A stretch of 10,355 nucleotides of DNA from Spirochaetota bacterium (GTDB lineage: Bacteria > Spirochaetota > Spirochaetia > Treponematales > UBA12059). A program made the position numbers and the translations under genes. The notes below the pieces were generated by a model, which saw nothing but the letters and a program-made list of their open reading frames with translations, had not been told where the DNA came from and searched no databases. How positions within the stretch are numbered: position 1 is the first letter of the stretch; each line of letters begins with the position of its first letter. Of the stretch, positions 1 through 5,725 are shown in pieces. The stretch lies in contig JAKLIU010000047.1 of assembly GCA_022709445.1 (NCBI GenBank), positions 1-10,355 of the forward strand, in the 5' to 3' direction.

Positions 1-2
1 CC

Positions 3-1739
3 AAGGAGGGCTACGACGAGGACGAAGTCTCCGCCGAGGATCTCATCCTGGGCGACCTTGAGGCGCGCAAGCAGCCCGCCAACGTGTCGTACTACGCGTT
101 CACCGCCACGCCCAAGTCCAAGACCATGGAGCTCTTCGGCACCCTGGACGCGGACGGCGTCAGGAAGCCCTGCCATGCCTATTCGATGCGGCAGGCGATC
201 GAAGAGGAATTCATCCTCGACCCGTTGCAGAACTTCCTTTCCTACAAAGTGGCCTGGAAGCTCGTCCACGAAGGCGCTGAGCACAGCGACGACGAGGTGC
301 TCAAGGACAAGGCTACCAAAGCGCTGAACAAATGGGTGCGCCTGCACGAGCACAATATCGCCCAGAAGGTAAAGATCATCGTGGAGCACTACCGCGAGCA
401 CGTCGCCTGGCGCTTGAACGGGCAAGCCAAGGCTATGGTCGTCACGAACAGCCGCGAAGAGGTGATCCGCTACAAGCTGGCCATAGACGCCTACATTAAG
501 GAAAACAAGTACCCTATCGGAACGCTGGTAGCGTTCTCCGGCGACATCGATATCAAGGACCTCGCCGACATGCCCTTCAGCGAGAGCACCATGAATCCCG
601 GCCTCAGGCGCAGGGACATAAAGGAAGCCTTCGACGCGGGAGAGTATCAAATCCTCCTCGTCGCCAATAAATACCAGACCGGATTCGACCAGCCCAAGCT
701 CGTCGCCATGTACGTGGACAAGAAGCTCTCCGGCGTCGCCACCGTGCAGACGCTCTCGCGGCTCAACCGCACCTGCCCCGGCAAGGACTGGACCGTCGTC
801 CTGGACTTCGTGAACGACCCTGATGCCATCCTCGCCGACTTCCAGCAGTTCTACCGTTCGGCGAGCTTGCCTGAGGGAACCGACCCGAACCTGCTCTACA
901 CGCTGGAAACCAAGCTTGACGCTGCGGGCATCTACCTCGAGTCCGAGGTAGATGCCTTCGCCGCCTGGTACTGGGACCCCAAGCGCTCGAAGAACAACCA
1001 CTTCCAGCTCCAGAAGTACCTGCAGCCGCCCGTGCAGCGCCTCAAGGAGCGGTATCTGGAGGCGCTCGGCCGGGAAGACCGCGAAGCCATCGATTCCTGC
1101 GAGGTCTTCGTGAAGGACCTTGGCAGCTTCTGCAAGCTCTTCGAGTTCATCACCCAGATCTTCGACTACGGCGACGATGCCGGTCTCGAGAAACGCTACG
1201 CCTGTTTCAAGGAGCTCCTGCCGCTCATGCTCGGCATCATCCGCGACGGACGGGACTCCGGCGACATCGACCTGTCGGGCGTTCGCCTCTCCCACTACGC
1301 CATACGGCCCAAGGAACATGAGAAGCTGGCGCTGGATCCCGCGCACGTGTCCGAACTGCCCGCATCCTATGCCGGGATAGGCTCGGGGACGAGCCGAGAC
1401 CCCGAGACCATCAAACTCCTCGAGCTCATCGAACAGCTCAACCTCATCTTCGAAGGCGAGCTTTCCGACTCAGACCTGGTGAATTACGCCTTCGCCGTGC
1501 GGGACAAGCTCCTGGAGAACGAAACGCTGAAGGCCCAGGCGCGCAACAACACCAAAAAGCAGTTCGACGAATCGGACGAGCTTAACGACGCCATCCTGGA
1601 CGCGGTGGACGAGCAGGCCACGGTGAACGCGGACCTCGCTCGCCAGGTCATGGGCGATGCGAAGAAGCGAGACAGCTTCCTGCGGCTCATCCGCGACCTG
1701 GCGTACTGGGCCTTCCAGGAGGACAGGCGGGCGGGGTGA
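3..1739 (+). CDS. hsdR: Type I restriction enzyme R subunit (HsdR), 3' part
   Basis: This is the motor/nuclease subunit of a type I restriction-modification complex, which translocates and cleaves DNA lacking the host methylation. The reading frame is open from base 3, so the gene starts before the window and only the last 578 codons are here. Superfamily 2 helicase motifs are in order: motif III FTATPK (fragment residues 33-38), a motif IV-like stretch MVVTNSREEV (about 145-154), motif V ANKYQTGFDQP (about 221-231) and motif VI QTLSRLNR (about 249-256). The remaining roughly 300 residues are mostly helical and charged, as in the HsdR C-terminal region that contacts the methylase core. The nuclease domain and Walker A/B motifs must lie upstream and cannot be checked. 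HsdM and HsdS are not in the window. One sample line (361-420) is 60% GC by hand count, lower than the lipoprotein genes downstream. Confidence 0.93.
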   Translation, partial: KEGYDEDEVSAEDLILGDLEARKQPANVSYYAFTATPKSKTMELFGTLDADGVRKPCHAYSMRQAIEEEFILDPLQNFLSYKVAWKLVHEGAEHSDDEVLKDKATKALNKWVRLHEHNIAQKVKIIVEHYREHVAWRLNGQAKAMVVTNSREEVIRYKLAIDAYIKENKYPIGTLVAFSGDIDIKDLADMPFSESTMNPGLRRRDIKEAFDAGEYQILLVANKYQTGFDQPKLVAMYVDKKLSGVATVQTLSRLNRTCPGKDWTVVLDFVNDPDAILADFQQFYRSASLPEGTDPNLLYTLETKLDAAGIYLESEVDAFAAWYWDPKRSKNNHFQLQKYLQPPVQRLKERYLEALGREDREAIDSCEVFVKDLGSFCKLFEFITQIFDYGDDAGLEKRYACFKELLPLMLGIIRDGRDSGDIDLSGVRLSHYAIRPKEHEKLALDPAHVSELPASYAGIGSGTSRDPETIKLLELIEQLNLIFEGELSDSDLVNYAFAVRDKLLENETLKAQARNNTKKQFDESDELNDAILDAVDEQATVNADLARQVMGDAKKRDSFLRLIRDLAYWAFQEDRRAG

Positions 1740-1740
1740 A

Positions 1741-1760
1741 AACCGTGTCGGTTGAGTTTT
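1741..1760 (+). terminator. Possible weak terminator after hsdR
   Basis: Immediately after the hsdR stop there is a perfect 5-base inverted repeat, AACCG / CGGTT, around a TGT loop, followed by GAGTTTT. The stem is short and the T run is only four bases. It may be a weak terminator or chance. If it does not terminate, the coiled-coil gene at 1804 would be co-transcribed with hsdR. Confidence 0.2.
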
Positions 1761-1803
1761 GTGCGTTAACTCGCTTTTGATTTCAATAGATGGAGGAAGA
1801 ATC

Positions 1804-2778
1804 ATGGACATCATGTGGCGTGACGACGAAGGGTATGAACTCTTCTACCACTGCATTCAGGAGCGATATGGCTACAATGGCGCATACAACAACGCATGGT
1901 CTGAACTCAGGGAGGAGATATCCCGGCTGCATGGGAAGATGCAGCAGATACAGAACGCCGAGAAGCACAAACTTGATACTCTGCATTCGTATTCCATCCA
2001 GGCTGAAGAGCTGAAATCAAGGAGCGTGGCGCTTGAAGGCGATTTGGATAAACAGCGCAAGCACTACGACATCGAGCGGAAGGTCGAGTTCGAACGGGAA
2101 ATCCAGAGAATCGAAAAGGAACTGTCGCAGCTGGCCGATGAGTCGCGGATCGTATTGGAGAAGAAGGCCACGCTGGAGTCTGAATCGGTCGAGAAATTCG
2201 ATGGCGTAGCCGATCTTGAGCACGCGGTGAAGGCCATGTCGTATTTGGCGTATGACACCGCGGTGAACTCCAATTTTCATCCGCCGGTTCCCCGCAATCT
2301 TGGTAGCGCTGAATGCTTTGATCCGGACGTGTATTCAGGCATGATGGCGCGCCTTGGTCAACGCATGCCCGATTGCCTGTATTTGTATGAGCGATCATTG
2401 ATGTATCGGGAGGAGGATCATCCCTCCGCGGACTGGCCGGTCTGGTGCCAGCAAGCCGCTGAAATTGCGTCCGTCCTGCCCTCAAGGACCAAGTTCCTGC
2501 GCTGCATCAATGACCGCTGGTTCCTCGATTATGGATCGGGCCTCGTGTGCGTCCTGAGCGCGGTGCGAATCAAGCATGGCGGCAGCGAGGATGTTCATAT
2601 CGCGATCGAGAACAAATCGGAATCAGGCAGGCATCCGGTGTTCACGGACTTGGGAATTCGCCTGCCCAGGGATTTCATTGTCTTCACCAGCGATCTGCTC
2701 ATCCGTCACTCATTCAAGGCGCGTGTCGTCGGCCTGGGCACCGGCGGAGTGCGGATTCAGGATGATGATGATCTCTGA
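1804..2778 (+). CDS. Unrecognised coiled-coil protein downstream of hsdR
   Basis: I do not recognise this 324-residue protein. The ATG at 1804 is chosen because GGAGG (1792-1796) lies seven bases upstream; an in-frame ATG at 1759 has no such site. No signal peptide or membrane span is visible, so it is probably cytosolic. Residues about 32-131 are rich in Glu, Lys, Arg, Gln and Leu with heptad-like spacing, which predicts a long coiled coil. Residues about 135-320 form a globular part of mixed character, and the C-terminus ends in an acidic IQDDDDL tail. No helicase, nuclease or methylase motif is visible. The gene lies 64 bases after hsdR on the same strand. One sample line (1861-1920) is exactly 50% GC, well below the neighbouring genes, which suggests acquisition by transfer. 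A defence accessory role is inferred from position only. Confidence 0.8.
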   Translation: MDIMWRDDEGYELFYHCIQERYGYNGAYNNAWSELREEISRLHGKMQQIQNAEKHKLDTLHSYSIQAEELKSRSVALEGDLDKQRKHYDIERKVEFEREIQRIEKELSQLADESRIVLEKKATLESESVEKFDGVADLEHAVKAMSYLAYDTAVNSNFHPPVPRNLGSAECFDPDVYSGMMARLGQRMPDCLYLYERSLMYREEDHPSADWPVWCQQAAEIASVLPSRTKFLRCINDRWFLDYGSGLVCVLSAVRIKHGGSEDVHIAIENKSESGRHPVFTDLGIRLPRDFIVFTSDLLIRHSFKARVVGLGTGGVRIQDDDDL

Positions 2779-2826
2779 CACTCGGTAATGAGGCATGACG
2801 ATATCGGCATATTACTTGCCAGCTCC

Positions 2827-2832
2827 AGGAGG
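2827..2832 (+). promoter_or_regulatory. Ribosome binding site deciding a GTG start
   Basis: AGGAGG lies six bases before GTG 2839. It favours that start over the in-frame upstream ATG at 2788 and the ATG at 2863. The upstream ATG would bury the signal peptide behind 17 extra residues, and the downstream one would remove its basic N-terminus. Confidence 0.8.
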
Positions 2833-2838
2833 CACTCC

Positions 2839-4233
2839 GTGAAGCACTCCACCGTCCCGATCATGATGGTCCTGGCACTCGCGCTGACGGCGCTTCTGGC
2901 CGCCGGGTGCGGACCGGCCGAGCTGACCCTGACCGGTCTCGTGGAGGGGCCGCCGGGGGCCGACCTGTCGGGCTGGATGCCCGTGGTGATGAGCCTGGAA
3001 GGCGAGAGAGCCTGCACCGGCGGGTTCGTGGAGGACTACGAGGCGTTCCAGCGCCAGCTGCGTTACGGTACGCGCGAGGGCGATCGGTACCGGGTGGACT
3101 TCCCGGCCGAGTGGGCCTCGGGCTACCTGGTGTTCTACGCGGACATAGACGGGGACGGCCGCTTCACGCCCGGGGGAACCGATATCCTGGCGTGGGCCCA
3201 CGCCAACCAGACGGATCTGGCCGAGCTGGCGCGCGCGGGCGAGCTTCCGCCGGTGCGCCTGTGGCCGTTCACGCGCCTGTCCGTCGCGCTGGACCTGCCC
3301 CCGGGGATGCCCTCGGCCGGGTTCGGCCCCGCGGCCAGCGCGGAGTTCGGCGGGAGCGCGGGCGTGGCGGAAGTCAGGATACCGGTGCGCGTGGAAGGGA
3401 CGAGGCTCGTGGGGGCGGCCGGCTACACGCATGCTGTCGAGGCCGCGGGGCCGTGCTGGGGGCGGGTGACGGTTACGCGGCCCGGCTACGGGGACACGCT
3501 GGAACTGTGGTTCTCCTCGGCTGACCGGCCCGGCCATATCGCGGGGGCGCTCTCGGCTATCGGAGTGAGCCGGCCCGAGCTGTCCGTCAGGGTCGCGGGG
3601 CTGCAGGGCGGCGCCTGGATCATGCTCGTCGGCTCGGGCCGGGCGCTCGACGGGATCGTGGAGGGCGCCGCCAGGGTGGACGGGGACGGGCTCGCGCAGT
3701 TTCCCGGGCTGTACGGGCCGGCCAGCTACTGGCTCTACGCGGACCGCGCGGGGGACGGCTTCTCGCCGGAGGACCGCTGCGGCTACTATGACGGCGGCGC
3801 CCTCTCGCCGATGGAACCGGAGCGGCCCGTCATCCTGACGGGGGACGCGGAGCTGGAGGTGGAACTGGCCGCCGAGGCGCCCGGGGACTTCGGTTCGTTC
3901 AGGGAGCTGCGGGGGCTCCTGGCCCTGCCCACGGACCCTGCCGCCCCCTGGGACGATCCGGCCTGGGTGTTCACCTACTCGTTCGACCTCACGAGCGACG
4001 GCCCCGGGCTCTTCCCCTTCATGAACCGGGTGGCCTTTCCCCTGCCCGGCGCGCTGGAAGGCCCCGGGGAGCGCCGCTTCATCGCCGGCGTGCCGACGGG
4101 GGCCTACGGGTTTACCATACAGGCCAGGCTCGAGATGCCCGGGACTCCGGAAGAGGAATGGCCCCGGGTCTGGTGGTACGGTCCCGAGCGCATCCGGGAT
4201 GACGATCTGGGGACCTTGGCCGCGGACCGCTGA
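2839..4233 (+). CDS. Predicted lipoprotein with EF-hand-like loops, paralog A
   Basis: A 464-residue predicted lipoprotein of unknown function. The GTG at 2839 is chosen because AGGAGG (2827-2832) sits six bases upstream and because it gives a textbook signal peptide: Lys2/His3, a hydrophobic core (about 8-20), and lipobox LAAGC with Cys24 as the lipidated residue. The mature part carries two Asp/Gly-rich loops: DIDGDGRF (102-109, extending to Asp115) and DRAGDGFSPEDR (302-313). Both resemble calcium-binding EF-hand or dockerin-type loops, though binding is unproven. It is clearly paralogous to the protein at 5726-7129: shared blocks include ELTLTGLV after the Cys, GPPGADLSGW, YGPASYWLY, GYYDGG and PWDDP. 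No enzyme motif is visible. The remainder is Gly/Pro/Ala-rich and looks beta-rich. Codon use is extremely GC-rich (one line, 3301-3360, is 83% GC), unlike the gene to the left. Confidence 0.88.
   Translation: MKHSTVPIMMVLALALTALLAAGCGPAELTLTGLVEGPPGADLSGWMPVVMSLEGERACTGGFVEDYEAFQRQLRYGTREGDRYRVDFPAEWASGYLVFYADIDGDGRFTPGGTDILAWAHANQTDLAELARAGELPPVRLWPFTRLSVALDLPPGMPSAGFGPAASAEFGGSAGVAEVRIPVRVEGTRLVGAAGYTHAVEAAGPCWGRVTVTRPGYGDTLELWFSSADRPGHIAGALSAIGVSRPELSVRVAGLQGGAWIMLVGSGRALDGIVEGAARVDGDGLAQFPGLYGPASYWLYADRAGDGFSPEDRCGYYDGGALSPMEPERPVILTGDAELEVELAAEAPGDFGSFRELRGLLALPTDPAAPWDDPAWVFTYSFDLTSDGPGLFPFMNRVAFPLPGALEGPGERRFIAGVPTGAYGFTIQARLEMPGTPEEEWPRVWWYGPERIRDDDLGTLAADR
2947..2972 (+). repeat. 26-base identical block shared with 5837-5862
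   Basis: This stretch of lipoprotein A encodes GPPGADLSG and is identical base for base to 5837-5862 in lipoprotein B. A second identical block, 23 bases, is 3712-3734 versus 6605-6627 (YGPASYWL). Such nucleotide identity inside diverged paralogs reflects fairly recent duplication, gene conversion or strong constraint. Confidence 0.8.
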
Positions 4234-4368
4234 CGGCCCTGCGCCGGACCGCCCCCGCGCGCCAGCGATCGAAGCGGAAAGCCCGGAGCCGTCGCCGCCG
4301 ATGGGGAGAACAGCTGCTCTGGTCCCTGTGCGCACGGCGAGGGCGAGGACTTGCAGCGGAGAGCGCGG

Positions 4369-4393
4369 CGCCGCGCCGTTGCACGGCGCGGCG
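4369..4393. terminator. GC-rich perfect hairpin downstream of lipoprotein A
   Basis: A 10-base perfect stem (CGCCGCGCCG / CGGCGCGGCG) closes a TTGCA loop. A T-rich patch (TTTCTTTTTT, 4431-4440) follows only about 37 bases later, so this is not a classical intrinsic terminator. It may still pause or stabilise the 3' end of the lipoprotein message. Confidence 0.35.
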
Positions 4394-4459
4394 GGCGCCC
4401 AACAATTTCACGGCAAAAGCTTCAAGCATATTTCTTTTTTCGGCCGTCCTCCGGACATA

Positions 4460-4531
4460 GGGGGGATACCCCCCGACTACCAACCCGTGGTTCCGCTGCG
4501 AGGAACCACGATGTCGCGCCGGAGGCGCGAC
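4460..4531. repeat. Cluster of three perfect inverted repeats (REP-like)
   Basis: Three perfect stem-loops lie within 72 bases: GGGGGG-ATA-CCCCCC (4460-4474), CGTGGTTCC / GGAACCACG with a 7-base loop (4486-4510), and GTCGCGCC-GGA-GGCGCGAC (4513-4531). The last two are only two bases apart. Compact adjacent palindromes between convergent genes resemble the extragenic palindromic (REP/BIME-like) elements of many bacteria. Whether copies exist elsewhere in the genome cannot be seen here. Confidence 0.5.
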
Positions 4532-4603
4532 TATCACTGCGGTCCTGCGCCGGCTCGGACCGCACCGTGTCTCCGTGGTAAATTTCCGGAACAGCCTGCC
4601 CGC

Positions 4604-5149
4604 CTACACCGTCAGCCTGCCCCTGAAGCCGCGCGCGCCGTAATAGGAGTCGGCGCCGTTGTGGTAGAAGAAGACGTGGCCGTAGCGGCGGTCGCAGAAG
4701 GTTGCGCCGCCCTGGGCGCGGATGGAGTCCGGGGTCTTCACCCAGCTGGAGGTCTTGCGGTCGAACTCGCCCAGCCGCTGCAGTTCGCGGTACTGCTCCT
4801 CGGAGAGGAGCTCGATGCCCATGGCCGCGGCCATCTCCACGGCGCTGCCTGCGGGCTTGTTCTCCTTGCGGGCGTCCAGGGCGGCGCGGTCGTAGCAGAG
4901 GCTGCGGCGGCCGGCGGGGCTTTCGGGGGAACAGTCGCAGAAGGTGAGCGCTCCGGTTGCGCCATCCACGGCCACCAGGTCGGGTTCCCCGCCGCTGTCC
5001 TCCATGGCCTTGAGCGAGGCGAGGGCCGCGGGCTTGGCCGCGATTTTATCCCGCACGGTTTCCCAGGCGAGACCCGGATGACGGGACAGGTGTTTCTCGA
5101 AGCGCTGTTTGAGGGTATCCAGCAGCGTGGCCGATTCCTTGGCGTTCAT
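4604..5149 (-). CDS. DUF4256 family protein
   Basis: A 181-residue cytosolic protein matching, from memory, the DUF4256 family over its whole length. Family-typical blocks visible are GGEPDLVAVD, FCDCSPESPAGRRSLCYDR, MAAAMGIELLSEEQYRELQ, TSSWVKTP, FCDRRYGHVFFYHNGA and a C-terminal YGARGFRG. No biochemical function is established for the family that I know of. The ATG at 5149 has an AGGAG site (minus strand, 5159-5155) five bases upstream. No signal peptide is visible. It starts 25 bases after the DUF1801 gene on the same strand, so the two probably form one transcript. Together they form an inverted unit between two paralogous lipoprotein genes. The length is normal for the family and no truncation is seen. 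Confidence 0.9.
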   Translation of the reverse strand: MNAKESATLLDTLKQRFEKHLSRHPGLAWETVRDKIAAKPAALASLKAMEDSGGEPDLVAVDGATGALTFCDCSPESPAGRRSLCYDRAALDARKENKPAGSAVEMAAAMGIELLSEEQYRELQRLGEFDRKTSSWVKTPDSIRAQGGATFCDRRYGHVFFYHNGADSYYGARGFRGRLTV

Positions 5150-5174
5150 GCAGTCTCCTTCGCGCGCTGCGCGG

Positions 5175-5615
5175 TCAACGGGGCTTCAGCGTCTCGTACC
5201 TGGCAATCCAGTCCTTCACGCTCATCCTGCGCATGAGCTGGGCGACCAGGTCGTAGGGGATGTCGTCCAGGTACTTGAAGCGCACGCAGCTCTTGCCCAT
5301 GTCCAGGGCGTGCGCCGAGTGCCTGGGGAACTCCGCGATGAACCAGTCCGACAGGGCTTTGTCGGCGTACAGGCCCATGTGGTACAGGTTGATGCTCCTG
5401 GCCTGGGATGCCAGGTTGACGAAGGGCAGGGGTGACTTGGGGTCGCAGTGGTAGCCCGGGGCGTAGAGGGAGTGGGGCACCACGTAGCCCACGGTGCCGT
5501 TGGCAGCCCGCTCCTCGAAGCCTTCCGGCAGGTTCTTTTGTATGGTTTCGCGCAGGCGCTGGAAGTACGGGACGCGCTCGGCGGGGATGCGTGAAATGTA
5601 CTCGTCGATGGTCAT
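5175..5615 (-). CDS. DUF1801 (YdhG-like) domain protein
   Basis: A 146-residue small cytosolic protein that looks like the DUF1801/YdhG-like family. It opens with MTIDEYISRIPAERVPYFQ, followed by an amphipathic helix (RLRETIQKNLPEG), then a strand-rich middle with GYVVPHSLY, PFVNLASQ and INLYHMGLY, and a C-terminal helical end with SCVRFKYLDDIP. The family's role is not established; no catalytic motif is evident. The ATG at 5615 is preceded by AGGAGG (complement of 5623-5628) seven bases upstream, a strong ribosome site. Another ATG closer to that site runs into a stop after two codons. It is the first gene of the minus-strand pair and is divergent from lipoprotein B, sharing a 110-base promoter region. 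Confidence 0.87.
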   Translation of the reverse strand: MTIDEYISRIPAERVPYFQRLRETIQKNLPEGFEERAANGTVGYVVPHSLYAPGYHCDPKSPLPFVNLASQARSINLYHMGLYADKALSDWFIAEFPRHSAHALDMGKSCVRFKYLDDIPYDLVAQLMRRMSVKDWIARYETLKPR

Positions 5616-5626
5616 GGCATGACCTC

Positions 5627-5650
5627 CTATCCATGAAAGCTATCCATGAA
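5627..5650. repeat. 11-base direct repeat in divergent promoter region
   Basis: CTATCCATGAA occurs at 5627-5637 and again at 5640-5650, a 13-base period. It lies just upstream of the DUF1801 ribosome site. It could be an operator half-site pair or chance duplication. Confidence 0.4.
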
Positions 5651-5665
5651 TGCCAGCCGGGGCAA
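5637..5665 (-). promoter_or_regulatory. Weak candidate promoter for DUF1801-DUF4256
   Basis: On the minus strand TTGCCC (complement of 5660-5665) and TAGCTT (complement of 5637-5642) are separated by 17 bases. The -35 matches 4 of 6 consensus bases and the -10 only 3 of 6. The implied leader is very short, barely including the ribosome site. Confidence 0.2.
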
Positions 5666-5676
5666 ACCGTTTCGCG

Positions 5677-5705
5677 TCGACCATGGCGCGGGGTCGTGCT
5701 AGCAT
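5677..5705 (+). promoter_or_regulatory. Candidate promoter for lipoprotein B
   Basis: TCGACC (5677-5682) and TAGCAT (5700-5705) are 17 bases apart; each matches the sigma-70 consensus at 4 of 6 positions. The -10 is preceded by TG one base upstream (extended -10). Transcription would start near 5712, giving a leader of about 14 bases with the GGAGGG ribosome site at 5717-5722. Confidence 0.35.
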
Positions 5706-5725
5706 GGGGGCGACGTGGAGGGAAC

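Larger units (their letters stand above)
4234..4603. other. Hairpin-rich 370-base non-coding region
   Basis: No credible gene lies between the convergent lipoprotein (plus) and DUF4256 gene (minus). Open frames through it are low-complexity Arg/Ala/Pro translations without ribosome sites. It holds a GC-rich hairpin (4369-4393), a T-rich patch (4430-4440) and three closely spaced perfect inverted repeats (4460-4531). Because the flanking genes converge, transcription terminators are expected here, but no canonical stem followed directly by a T run is present on either strand. Confidence 0.6.

Noticed and set aside
1741..2840. Mobile element ends or attachment site around the coiled-coil gene
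   Set aside because: No transposase, integrase, terminal inverted repeats or matching direct repeats were visible, so only base composition supports transfer.
2812..4335. 507-codon open frame on the minus strand opposite lipoprotein A
   Set aside because: It is an Arg/Pro/Gly-rich translation of the antisense of a very GC-rich gene, with no ribosome site or recognisable domain. The plus-strand gene has a signal peptide, a ribosome site and a paralog.
4460..4531. CRISPR-like array
   Set aside because: The hairpins differ from one another in sequence and there are no regularly spaced direct repeats.
4112..4537. 141-codon minus-strand open frame in the hairpin region
   Set aside because: Arg-rich composition with no ribosome site, overlapping lipoprotein A and the palindromes; probably a chance frame in GC-rich DNA.
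4234..4603. tRNA or other structured RNA gene in the long gap
   Set aside because: No tRNA signature (T-loop GTTCGA-type motif with an acceptor stem and CCA) could be found by eye on either strand; the hairpins are simple palindromes.
4199..5236. 345-codon plus-strand open frame through the hairpin region and opposite DUF4256
   Set aside because: The 3' half is the antisense of DUF4256, which has a full family match and ribosome site. The 5' half runs through hairpins and is low-complexity.
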